Below the pieces are notes generated by a model. That model saw only the letters and a program-made list of their open reading frames with translations, was not told where the DNA came from and did not search any database. A stretch of 64,000 nt of DNA. Origin: Zingiber officinale. Its lineage: Eukaryota > Streptophyta > Magnoliopsida > Zingiberales > Zingiberaceae. The first letter of the stretch is position 1. Every line of letters starts with the position of its first letter. Location of the stretch: assembly GCF_018446385.1 (NCBI RefSeq), contig NC_055993.1, positions 67,100,631 to 67,164,630 on the forward strand, written 5' to 3'. A program made the translations under genes and the position numbers. Positions 35,238 through 46,094 of this stretch are shown in pieces.

Positions 35238-36672
35238 TGATCTTGTCTGAGAAACCTGACAAAATGGAAAGTTGGGAGAAAACCTACTTCTGATGAAGAA
35301 TAATACCTGTAGAATACCAATCCGAAAAATCCAAAGTGAATCTGCAAGAATGAAGTCACAGAATGCCCTCCTTAAGCGAAGATTCAAAGACGAAAGGAAA
35401 GCTTTAATGAAGAAAACCGAGATCTGGAGCTTCCAAGGCTTCCTGTAGAATACCGATCCGAGAAACCCAAAGCGGATATGGGAGAATAAAGTCATAGAAT
35501 GCCCTTCTTATGCGAAGATCCAAAGATGAAAGGAAAGCTTTAATGAAGAAAATCGAGATCTGGAGCTTCCAAGGCTTCCTGCGCACAAAAGAACAACCAA
35601 CACTATTGTTAATGACCTAAGACTGGGATGGGAATCCCTAGTTAGACCCTCCGATGCTCAAGTCAGTGATCTCTCTTTTTGTGTGGAAAACTAGAAAGAA
35701 GAAGAAGATGAGCAATAGTTGAAGACTAGGGTTGTGAGTGTGAGCATCTACGTGAGCATACCTGGCCAACGGAGAGGATTCTCCTTTTTATACCACTTCA
35801 TATAACCTCCGTAGTCATGAAGTGGGCCCCGGTTTGTTAGAGTTTGTTATGAGATGACGTAAACCACGTACTTGCAGAAAATAACTTTTAAGGAATTTTT
35901 TTTGTACCACAGATGTACCTTCTTTGTCGTCTAGTACCTGCAGAAGAGTCTAAAAACATTCTTCCTGCAAGTTAGTCAACCTGTTATATGATTACATGAA
36001 GCAGATATTTTCATAAGCTATACATAAATATCCTCAAAATGTTTATTCTCGTCCTATCCTATAAGTTATATTTTATCACCCCTGCTTGGTTATCCTGTCT
36101 CCACTATGTTGTGAACAACCCGATATTATACTATGTTTTGTATCGGTCGGGATTGATCATAGGTTTCGTACAGGCGGGTTATTATATTTTTATTTAACAC
36201 ATGTCCTCATCGTCCGATAATATATTATAAATCATGTACGGTCTTGTAGTTGATCATTCTCGGACGATCATATACATCCGCCCGATATTAGTCTATATTC
36301 GCACGTGCTAGCTCAGACAATCCTGACCGATTTGGCCTTTATTTCTTAAGGTATATCCCGGTCGATATTAGCCTACCTTTCTCAAGATGTACCTCGACTG
36401 ATATTAGCCTATCTTTTCTTTAAGGTATTATACCAGCCGATGTTGGCTTATCTTTTCTTTAAGGTATTATCCCGGCCGGCGTTGGCCTATATTTTCTTAA
36501 GCGTGTTACCCCGTCCGGTATTTGCCTAAATTTTCTTAAGCATGTTGTCCTGGACGATATTGTCCTATATTTTCTTAAGCCTGATATCCCGGCCGATATT
36601 TACATTGCTTAATTCTGCTATCTTTTTTCTTTCCCCTTTTCACCGGGGATCTACTAAACCTAACCCATATCA
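35238..36672 (-). repeat. 5' LTR of the Tat element, full length
   Basis: 1435 bp, TG to CA on the minus strand. It contains a TATA-like sequence near 35784-35793 (minus) and a 40-42 bp minisatellite in U3 (36355-36600). Bordered outside by the CTCAT duplication. Confidence 0.9.
36355..36600. repeat. U3 minisatellite of the Tat 5' LTR
   Basis: Six degenerate units of about 40-42 bp: CCGGYCGATATTRGCCTATC followed by a TTTTCTTAAGGTATTATC-like tail. Missing from the other LTR. Confidence 0.8.
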
Positions 36673-38670
36673 CTCATAAAGAAATTTAATATCTAATTTT
36701 CTCGCTGAAAGCTCTAAATCTAATTAATAGTTTAACTTAAACAGGACTTTGGAATCCAATATAGGTTCCAGCCTGTTGGATTAACTAAAAATTTCTTAAG
36801 GACATATCTTTTTGAAATATTCCTAATTTGTCCCTTGTGGTATCTAAAATACCAATTTAGATTATTAAATTTTCTAACATTTGTATTAGATGAGCATGCA
36901 CGGTTTTTCAAGTTATTTACTTACATTTTTAAATTATCATTTTCTAATTTTAATTTGTCTAACTCTTCTAAAGGACAAGATTTAGCTAGTATTACTTTTA
37001 AATTTTTAATTTCTTTTTCAAATCTACAGCAATCCTTAGTTAATAGTTTAATAAACTTAAATAGTTTATCAGGAGGAAGAGATCGTACCTGACTTACCTT
37101 GTCGATCTCATTGTCTGTGTCTCCCCCTAAACTACTGCTATCTTCCGACATAGCTACCCCTTCATCGATGCTCTCGATGCTTATTTCGGAAGAGTTTGAC
37201 TCGCAGTCGTCGTCTTGATGACTTGCCATTAGTGCAAGTCCGGAGAAGGCCTCGAATTCCAATTCGGACGACGTATCGTCCCACGTCACCTTTAAGACCT
37301 TGCATTTTTGGATAGGCTTCTTACCTTTGTTCTTGTCCTTATTCCTCCGCTTGGGGCAGTTGTCCTTGATGTGCCCTTCTTCGTTGCAGTGGTAGCAGCG
37401 GATCGTTCGTTTCTTTCTACCCAGCGGATGGTTAGTATTTTTAGATTTCTAAAGTTTCTTGAAACATCTTACCATCATAACCATTTCCTCGTCGTCGAGA
37501 GAGGACCTTGACTCAAGTTCGTCTCTCGATGCTTTAAAGGCGACGTTGTGTTTGGGCTCCTTCATACCTGCACATCTTTATTCATGCACTTCAAATGTCG
37601 AGAATAATTTTTCTAAAGTAATTTTTTCTAAATCTTTAGAAATATAAAAGGCATTTACTAGGGATACTCATTTCGTATTTCTAGGAAAATAATTTAGTGC
37701 GTACCTGAGCGAATCTCGGTTACTTACCTTTTCTTCAAGATTCGAAAGTTTGGTGATAAGCTCTTTGCAGGGATGTAAATAATCTAAACGGTTCGCAGCT
37801 ATTCGGAGCTCGATTCTGTAAAAAGGTCGTTCGAGTTCGTTCGTTTATCTTATCGAGCCGAGCTCGAGCTTAAGGATATTCGGCTTGTGAGCTCGCAAAC
37901 ATGTTCGTTTATAGGCTCGCGAGCCAAAAAAACGAGCCTTAAACCGAGCCAAAAAATGAGCTCTAAAATGAGCCAAAAAAATGAGCTATAAAATGAGCCT
38001 TAAAATGAGTTTTAAAATGAGCAAAAAAATGTGCTCTAAAACGAGCCCGAAAACGAGCCCGAGCTCGCTTAACAAGTTAGGCTCGTTAACTTTGATAATC
38101 GAGCTAATAACGAGCCGAGCTCGAACTGTTCGCGAGCTTGATAATTCTAAAACGAGTCGAGCTCGAGCCTTGTGATAAAAGCTCGATTCGAACTCGAGCT
38201 GAGCTCGAGCCTGAATATAACTTAAACGAGCCAAGCTCGAGCCTAATACTGTTCGGCTCGGTTCGGCTCGTTTACATCCCTAGCTCTTTGACTCTCGAGT
38301 GCAGATGCGCAGTTGTTTCATCTTCTCTAAGTCGCAGGTTGGTGAGCTAGTCGCGAAGTAGATCCTGTCTTGCGAGCTTAGCTTCAGACGCCCCTTCGTG
38401 CAGCTCAAGAAACTTCTCCCAAAGTTCCTTCGCGGAGTCGTAGTTGTCGATTCGGTTGACTTCTTGTGGCGGAAGAATGCTTAGCAGATGGTTCTCAGCT
38501 TTGCCATTCGCCATGTAGTCAGCCTGCTCTTTTTTTGTCCACTGATACTTCTCTTTTCCCTCTGGTGCTATAAAACCGAATTCCATAATTAATAATAAAT
38601 CAAAATTGATTTTAAAAAAAAAATACCTACATTCGTTTTTTCCAGGTAGCGAATTCCCCTTCAAACTTCG
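36673..38670 (-). pseudogene. copia-type gag of element B (UBN2 and CCHC knuckle)
   Basis: The N-terminal part (38347-38580) contains the UBN2-like core: YMANGKAENHLLSILPP, YDSAKELWEKFLELHEG and AKLARQDLL. It is interrupted by the hAT MITE at 37768-38282, then continues through RCYHCNEEGHIKDNC, a perfect CX2CX4HX4C zinc knuckle (about 37355-37400), to an acidic coiled tail (36921-37289) with LPPDKLFKFIKLL. Several stops and the MITE destroy the frame. No pol follows. Gag would bind and package RNA; pol functions would have to come from another element. Confidence 0.82.
37768..38282. mobile_element. hAT-like MITE, GAGCTCG-rich family, copy 2
   Basis: Ends CAGGGATGTAAA and TTTACATCCCTA, perfect 8-bp duplication GCTCTTTG (37760-37767, 38283-38290), 515 bp. 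Internal CGAGCC/GGCTCG arrays (AAATGAGCC units at 37920-38060). Inserted in the gag of element B. Confidence 0.93.
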
Positions 38671-38738
38671 GTGGGTATATACTCGGTCCGGCCATAGACT
38701 TTGCTTCGATCAGCGGTTAGTCCTTCTGAAGCAACCTC

Positions 38739-38752
38739 GCTTTGATACCACT
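38739..38752 (-). other. primer binding site of element B
   Basis: Minus strand AGTGGTATCAAAGC directly abuts the 5' LTR; TGGTATCAnAGC is complementary to the 3' end of plant initiator Met tRNA. It fixes the element's orientation. Confidence 0.85.
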
Positions 38753-39632
38753 TGTTGGATCGCGTTGGCCGGCTAGAAAGGGGGTTGAATAGGCCTGTAA
38801 AAATTAAAACAAAACTCTTCTCGAACTTTCAAAACAACACTTGTATAAATAAAGTAAATAATAAAACAGGAAAGAAGAGGCAAAGGGGTTTTACTTGGTT
38901 ACAACCGGGGAGGTTGTTAATCCAAGGAAAGTGTAGCACTAGTATCTCCTTCAGGCAAAGAAGCCTCTTACAGCAGTGAAAGCACAAAAAACAGAAGTTT
39001 AAACTAACAAGGAAGTGCACAAGTGTTAGAATACAGAATTTTTTAGTTGATTGAAAGTTTCTGGACCAAAGCTATATTTATAGCCTTGGTCGGGGTGTCT
39101 GGAAGGGGTCTAGGTGCTTGGGAGGGGATAAACTTTTATCCCCTTCTCAACGGATCGCGTTTGATGTGATCCTGGTCAAAATCCAACTCCGAGCGCTCGG
39201 AATGACTCCGGGCGCCCGGACCAGTAAAGTCAACAGGGTTGACTTTTGGTTCGGGTCCTCTGCTCCGGTGCTGCTCGCCTCGGCCCGGGTCTTCCGCTCC
39301 GACTCCGCTCGCTTGGGTGATTTCAACCAACCAAAATAAGGCTTGCCCGAACCCAATTTCGGTCTTCTCGAGCAACCTTCCGCTCTGGCTTATCGTTTCT
39401 CGAAAACGTCGCGCACCTCCTTCTCGTCCGCCCGCGTACTCTTCCGTAGCGCCTTGTACCTCAGATGCACTGAGTCCGTCGGCTCCCTCCCGTGCCGTCC
39501 TTCTCGCTAGCTACGTCTTTTGCTCGACTCTCTGTGCTCCTAAGCTCCTGCACACTTAGACACAAGGTTAAAAACACGACAGGACCTAACTTAACTTGTT
39601 GATCACATCAAAATAACCTTGGGGTTCCAACA
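38753..39632 (-). repeat. right (5') LTR of element B
   Basis: 880 bp, pairs with 26040-26920. GC-rich 39100-39560 opens meaningless frames on both strands. Confidence 0.9.
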
Positions 39633-41039
39633 CTTAGGTAGCGGAAGCCCCAGTGAGTGAAGCTAGACAGTGGAAATTCTAAGAGGAGGTAACTCTAGGT
39701 AATGGTAAAGTCTTAGATGTAGTCTAAGCATGAAGCCTAGTAGGTTAAGTATACTTACAGAAGTCTGGCTTAACTCTAGGTTGGTGGAAGACTTGGAGGA
39801 GGGACCTCCAAGCAAAAGGTAAGCCCAGTAGGTCAGGTAGATTTACAAATGTGTGGCTTGATTCTAAAGAATTGACCCTTAGATGGTAGACTTGGAGGAG
39901 GGACCTCTAAGGAAAAAGTAAGCCTAGTATGTCAGGTTAACTTACAGATATAGGCTAGGTTGCTTGTTTGTGTTTGTATGATTGTTTAGCAAGAATCTAG
40001 AGTTGGAAGTAAAACAAAGAGCAGACAAATACAAATGGGTGAACCAGACTTGACTCATGTCGTACCGGACCCACACCAGTTTAGTAGACTGAACCAACAA
40101 TTTAGTAGACCAACTGGGTTCGGTTCAGATTGCTGAGTTGTCAGAAATATTGAGATAGAAGATGATGTGGCAAAAGATATGGTTTATCTTTATAATTTGG
40201 ATGAGGATAAGGATAAGCTAGATAATGTGGATAGAGATAAAGCTTGATCCATATATAAGTTCATCTAGATATGGCTTTATCCAGATAAGAGTTGATCTAG
40301 ATAAGGATATGATCAAACTCTATAAAAGGAGATGAAGGCTCTACATTCAAGATAACTTCTTCAATTCCACTCTCCATCTCTGTGCTTAGAAAGCTACGCT
40401 GTAAAGTTCTATGACCGGGGAAGCTCTAGGTGGTGCGTTGCGCTCAGGACTTCCGGATCGACCGTTATCTTTTGTTTGGTTTGTTTATTATAGGTTGTAC
40501 TTAATTTATTATTATTTATGTTTGTATCATAAATTGTAAGACGAGTTTCTCTGCCTTCAGAAAGTTTCAGAAAGGAGACTACTAGTGGATAGACACCTCC
40601 CATGATTAAGCCTTCGATGTACTGACCAGGGGTTGAGAACCAAGTAAATCCCATGAATATTATTTCCTTTAAGTTTTTATTATATTCTATTGTGACTAAT
40701 ACTTTGATCAAAAGAACGAACGAAAGCATAGCGAAAAACGATGAGTCGATATTCACCCCCTTTATCAACGCCGCCGATCCTACACCTTGACCCACCTAGA
40801 TTTTCACATATCTGACTTCACTCACCAGAGCTTTTCACCACCTGACTTTACTCACTAGGATTTTCTCACTATCTAGCTTCACTCACTAGGATTTTTTAAC
40901 TGTTTGACTTCACTCATTAAAACTTTCCCACTGCCTAGATTCACTCATTAGAGCTTTCCAACTGTCTAGCTTCACTCACTAGGACTTTCCAATCTGTATA
41001 GCTTTACTCAACAGGACTTTCCACACCAAGTGTCCAGTC

Positions 41040-43601
41040 TGTTAGAGTGTATACTAAAAGCCTAGTTTTTTTTGTATAAACATTTATTTAGAAATAAGAA
41101 TCACATTGGTCACATGTCTACATTTATATGCTAAGTGTAGTTGTTCAATTAATTTATATTGTAAATAACATGGTGTGTGGTGTCATACACAGAAGATCAT
41201 GTTATCGGTTCTTTATAACTTATAAACAGTAGCTCGTGACTAAGATGGAAATGAACAAACCATTGGAATAGTCGTAGTGTAATTAGACATTAGTTTATCT
41301 TTACTAATAAATTACACTAGTACACTCTAAGTGTATTGAGCGGGACCATTTAAGGTAAGTTCTTTTTATACTGACTTAATAAAAGAACAAGACCTTAGTT
41401 ATTATGGAAGTGTGTGCTCTTAATCCTAATATAATAACAAGCACATATATTTAGTATTCATTTCTTTGACTTATCAAAGGGTGAGATTTAGCTTGATAAA
41501 TCAAAAGGCTTGATAAGTTGAGAAATGATATTACTTATAGTGTGTGTTGTTGATTATAGAAGGAAACTGCGTCCTAGTAATCTAGGCTGAGAATGTCCCC
41601 AAGAGGAGCTCATAAGGATTGTCATGTTAAACCCTACAGGTGGGCTTAGTCCGACATGACAATGAGGTTGAGTGGTACTACTCTTGGACTAAGACATTAA
41701 TTATAGTGAGTTGTCAGTAACTCAATTAAATTAATAGGCATTCGATATCTTAAACACAAGGAGACTAACACACTCATGATAATAAGGAGCCCATAATGTA
41801 ATTTGGGATTGGTGCGGTAGTGCAATAATAACTCTCTAGTGGAATGAGTTATTATTGATGAACTTGAGTTGTGTGTTCGGGGCGAACACGGGATACTCAA
41901 GCTCGTCGGAAGGCCAAAACCAATTTCTCCTCTAGGTCCCTGTCGTAGCCTCATTAAAGCCTCAAGTCCATCCATATAAAGCCCATATTGGTGTCCAAGA
42001 GGGGGTCGGCCCAAGGCTTGGTGACCAAGCCAAGGGTCGGCCCAAGGCTTGGTGCCCAAGCAAGAAGGGGCCGACCACAATATTCAAATTATAAGGGGGT
42101 GTTTTGAATTTTTAAAATCTTCTCTTTGTAGATATCTACAAGTTTTAAAAGAGAGATTTTAAAATATAAAACTTTCCTTATTTGAATTAGGCCACATGGT
42201 TTAAAAGAAAATTTAAAAAGTTTTAAAACTTTCCTTTTTTAACCATCCTCATGGTTTTTTAGAAAAAAAGGAAGAGAAGTTTTAAAATTGAAATTTTCTA
42301 TTTGTTTGTAACCATGTTAAAAAAGGAAAATTTAGAAGAGATGTTTTAAATTTTAAAACTTGGTTTTAATTTTTTAAAACTTTCATTTTTAACATCCACT
42401 TTAGGAAATTGAAAGAGAGTTTGTAAAATTTTATAAGAGCATTCCTTTTTTGCTTGTAAATTTTTACAAAATTATTTTTCTTTTCCTCTTAGGGTCGGTC
42501 GCCCTTGTTGGTGCCCAAGCAAGGGGCCTACCAATCAAGTCAATCCATGATTTGGTATTGATTCAATCAAGAGGAAAGAAAAGGAAAAATAAAAGGGGAA
42601 CAGGAAAAATAAGAGGAAGATTTTAATTTTTATAAAAAGTCTTTCTTTATTTGCCTTGGGCAAGTATTATAAAAAAAGGGGAGGAGAGGTCTCATGTAAG
42701 AATTCTATTCTTTTCTTTCTTCTCTTCAAGTCTTCTCCTAAGGGGTGACCCTTGCTTTTCTTCATGCTAGGGCCGGCCACCTCTTGTGGTTGCTTGGTGT
42801 GGCCGGATACAAAGAGAAGGAGAAGAAGAGGAGAAGTAGGGTATGCATCTATTCTTATTCCATTGATTGTGCTCTCCCTTATGGCCGGATCTCTCCTCTT
42901 CCCTTTCCCTTTGCTCTTTTGTTCCTTGGTGCTGGTTGCGGCCGAATTATAGAGAAGGAGGAGGAGCTTTTGGGTGGTGTTCATCTTGGAGGATCGTCGC
43001 CCACACGACGTTCAAGACATGGCGAGGAATACGACAGAAGATCTCGAGGTTATTAGCATATAAGGAAAAAGGTATAACTAGTAATTGTTTTCTGCATCAT
43101 GCTAGTTATTTTTCTTTGTAAGAATTCCAAACACAAGAGGCATTAGATTCTAGTTTTTCGAATTGTAATTCGAGTTTGTGTTTTCTTTTTGTTTTTCGAA
43201 TTTGTGATTCGATTGTTCTTTTTGGTTAAACCTAGAGTTATATAAGGAAATTAAATATTAGCTTTCCTTAAAAGGTTTTGTCTAGGCGGTGGTGGATGCT
43301 CCCATACCCAAGAAGGTCATGTGCCTCGCCATGCAGCCCTGGAAGTCAATTTTAGGAATTAATATTTAATTGAATTTATAACATAGGTTGATTTGGATCA
43401 ATAGTGTTAAATTCCGCTTGCGATCCAAATCTAAACTATTAAGAACAAATAAGTTAAATTTGGAATCAATAATGTTAAGTTCCGTTTGCGATTCCTAATT
43501 TAACTTTTAAAGAACACAATAGGTTATTTAGGAAAGGTTCGACACTTGTACAAAATTTTTGTACAGTGGAACCGGTACGATCTTCCTAGGACCAACCAAC
43601 A
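41040..43601 (+). mobile_element. solo LTR E (long copia type) in right LTR of A
   Basis: Starts TGTTAGAGTGTATACTAAAA and ends ACCAACCAACA; flanks CAGTC (41035-41039) and CATTC (43602-43606), 4/5 match. The interruption is confirmed because the sequence on either side is continuous in the left LTR of A near 20518. 2562 bp, no coding content. CT/AG-rich and GC-rich stretches (41880-42080, 42740-43030) open spurious frames. The start resembles long LTRs of the SIRE/Maximus kind, which is an impression only. Confidence 0.8.
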
Positions 43602-43877
43602 CATTCAACACTGATCCAATTGGATTTTCTTCTTCTTTCAATATTTCTGTTGATCTTACCCTTACCTAACCTCTAGTTAGAACTTCTCAGTCAAGTATCC
43701 AATCAATCTTGACCTACTTAACTCTTCTGGTCTTATATAGATAGTTTCATCTACAATCTTCATACGTTGTCAAATATGTAAACTTAAAAATCAAGATTCA
43801 AGCTTGAGTCAATTCAAGCTTGAATCAATTTAAGTTTAATCAACTTGATCAATTTTAATTTAGGGAAAATTGTATCA

Positions 43878-45442
43878 ATAAAATAGAGGATAATGTCATT
43901 GCTTATTGATATGGTGTTGAGCGGAGGAATTAATAGGGTGGAGTATTTCCAGATAGAATTAGGTTTTGCTCTTGACGTGAGGTTATGTTTACGAGGAATG
44001 AAGGTTACACGCAAAGTAAAATTAAGAAAAAAAAATTAACGAAAATAAAAATAGGAAAAGTAAAAAATGTTATAAATAAAATAACGAAAATATAAATAAA
44101 AAAAGGAAACTAATTTATCAAAAAAATTTAAAAATAAAATAGTCAAAGTTTTATTAAAAAAATATATCATTAATTTTTTTAATAATATTTTAAAAAATAT
44201 ATTGATTAAAATAAATATAGATATTATCAATATGATTGAAATATTAATTTGTATTTATTATAACGACTAATCAATTGTTTTTGTTGATAGTCTTATAAAA
44301 TCTTATTATATTTTTTATTTAAAAAAATTAACATGGTGATAAAATTTTATAAGAAAAAACTATCAAAAAAAATATAGATGATATTTGTAATTTTTTAGAA
44401 AATAAAATTAATATAATTATTAACTATATTTTTGCCAGACGAAAAAAAAAAGGATGAAAGAGGTTACTTATTGTGAGAAGGTAAAATAAAAGCAAATTTA
44501 TTTTTTAACTTTTACTTGATAAATTTTAATATGATTATTTATAAAATATTATTAATGACATTTAATTTTATTTATTAAAATTTTTATAGTATCTTTATCA
44601 AAATGTATTAGTAAAAATTTTAAAATATTTCTTTTTCTGCTTTAAACTTTCAAGCATAATTTATTTTAAAAAATAATATATTTTGACTAATAAATATTTT
44701 TAATTAACTAAATAAAGTTAAATTTAACTAATAAATTGTAAAAAAAAATTCTAGTTAAATTTGACCATCAATGATAGATTATTATAATACTAATTAATAT
44801 ACTTTAATCATTATTTTTTTTTAATATTGTTGAATTTTAACTTTCATAAATTGTCAACTATGTTTATTTAGTAAAAATATTTAGCTAATAATTAATCTTT
44901 TATGACATCAATGTTGAATTACAAGAAATTAAAGAAGAGCGAGAGCACAGACATAGCAGTATAAAAATGATGATGAAGAGAAGAAAATTGGAGAAAAAAA
45001 AATAAAATTAAAGAAAAATAAATAGTGTAATATTAAATATATTTTTATGAAAAAAAACTTAAAATCTTTAATGGGTCCTAAAAATATTTTTATAAAAAAA
45101 TAATTATAATAAATAATTTATTTTACCATCAACTATAGCTTTGAATAGTACATTAAACTGTGATAAAAAAAATTAAAAATTACTTGTCAAAACAAACTTT
45201 GAACATAAAAAAATAATATAAATTTCAAGTGAAATCCAACTGCCAAATTAAACTTTAGCTAGCAATAAATTTAAAATTATTTATCAAATCTAATTTTGGT
45301 CGGAAATAATTTAAAATTAATAGCCAAATTTAAATTTGAATTGTAAAAAATTTAATATTATATATCAAATTTAACTTTAATTGATAAATTTTTTTAAAAA
45401 TTACTAGCAAATATAAGTTTGAAAAGTTTGGCTAATTATAAT
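43878..45442. other. very AT-rich intergenic DNA
   Basis: A+T is extremely high with many poly-A and poly-T runs; no gene or element end is recognised. A repeated AAATTTAACTTTGA-like phrase occurs at 45190-45430. Confidence 0.6.
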
Positions 45443-46000
45443 TAGGGATGTAAACAAGCTGAACCGAGCCGAACAGTATTAGACTCGAGCTCGACTCATT
45501 TAAGGAATATTCGGGCTCAAGTTCGAATCGAGTTTTTATCACAAGGCTCGAGTTCGGCTCGTTTTAAAATTATCAAGCTCGCGAACAGTTCGAGCTCGAC
45601 TCGTTATTAGCTCGATTATCAAAGTTAACGAGCCTAACTCGTTAAGCGAGCTCGGGCTCATTTTCGGCCTCATTTTTGACTCGTTTTAGAGCTATTTTTT
45701 TTCTTCTCATTTTAAAACTCATTTAAGGCTCGTTTTATAGCTCATTTTTTTGGCTCGTTTTAGAGCTCGTTTTTTGGCTCGGTTTAAGGCTTGTTTTTTT
45801 GGCTCGCGAGCCTATAAACGAATATGTTCGCGAGCTCACGAGCCGAATATCCTTAAGCTCGAGCTCGGCTTGATAAAACTGTCGAGCTCGAAATCGAGCT
45901 TGAGCTTGGCTCGTTAAGATAAATGAATGAACTCGAACGAGCTTTTTACCGAATCGAGCTTCGAATAGCTCGCAAACCATTTGATTCATTTACATCCCTG
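45443..46000. mobile_element. hAT-like MITE, GAGCTCG-rich family, copy 3 (inverted)
   Basis: Ends TAGGGATGTAAAC and TTTACATCCCTG, perfect 8-bp duplication ATTATAAT (45435-45442, 46001-46008), 558 bp. The GCTCG-rich sequence is the reverse complement of the copy at 37768-38282, with similar ends and centre. Confidence 0.93.
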
Positions 46001-46094
46001 ATTATAATTAATGATAGAAATGTTTACCAGTTAAATACATAAAAAATTCATCAATAATCTGTATCAATTTATCAGCTCGCTTGTGAGCTAGAAG

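Larger units (their letters stand above)
27656..36672 (-). mobile_element. Ty3/gypsy retrotransposon, Tat lineage
   Basis: A 9.0-kb element with a perfect 5-bp duplication CTCAT (27651-27655, 36673-36677). The minus strand carries gag, protease, reverse transcriptase, RNase H, a second RNase H and integrase in gypsy order. The second RNase H and the TGGCGC-type primer site (35216-35233, minus) point to the Tat group. The 5' LTR is 35238-36672. The 3' LTR (27656 to about 28805) lacks the outermost 289 bp and abuts a 79-bp tandem array. All genes carry stops, so the element is not autonomous now. Confidence 0.92.
26040..39632 (-). mobile_element. copia-like, gag-only LTR retrotransposon B, interrupted
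   Basis: LTRs 26040-26920 (881 bp) and 38753-39632 (880 bp) are clearly homologous, starting TGTTGGAT and ending TTCCAACA, with a perfect 5-bp duplication CTTAG (26035-26039, 39633-39637). The primer site is on the minus strand beside the right LTR (AGTGGTATCAAAGC, 38739-38752), and a polypurine tract AAAAAGTAGGAGAT (minus) lies beside the left LTR. After removing the gypsy element and a MITE, only about 2.3 kb of internal sequence remains, coding for gag and nothing else. This matches non-autonomous gag-bearing (TR-GAG type) elements. Confidence 0.9.
25647..40784 (+). mobile_element. solo LTR C, interrupted by element B
   Basis: Starts TATTGGTG (decayed TGTTGG) and ends CCTACA, flanked by ACTTG (25642-25646) and CCTTG (40785-40789). 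Outside element B it totals about 1.54 kb. A CTATAAAAGGAG TATA-like sequence lies near 40320, with a typical short leader-like region after it. No coding content. Confidence 0.75.
13249..43877 (-). mobile_element. copia-like, gag-only LTR retrotransposon A, heavily interrupted
   Basis: Two matching LTRs (13249-20774 and 24577-43877), each split by insertions, bound an internal region of 3.8 kb. Next to the right LTR the minus strand carries AGTGGTATCCAAAC (24563-24576), close to the usual primer binding site for initiator Met tRNA. Next to the left LTR lies a polypurine stretch on the minus strand (ATCAAAAAAGGG, 20775-20787). Both place the element on the minus strand. Net LTR lengths after removing inserts are about 1560 and 1591 bp, so the parse is self-consistent. 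Only a gag remnant is found; no protease, integrase or reverse transcriptase is seen. A clear 5-bp duplication is not visible (AAACA versus ATAAA). Confidence 0.8.
24577..43877 (-). repeat. right (5') LTR of element A, interrupted twice
   Basis: Pieces are 24577-25646, 40785-41039 and 43602-43877. They match left LTR segments 13249-14113 and 20075-20774 in order. The intervening blocks are solo LTR C with everything nested in it, and solo LTR E. A G homopolymer of about 16 bases lies at 24600-24615. Confidence 0.8.

Noticed and set aside
42667..43121. Overlapping frames in solo LTR E
   Set aside because: Located in a non-coding LTR, with no conserved motif and frames open on both strands.
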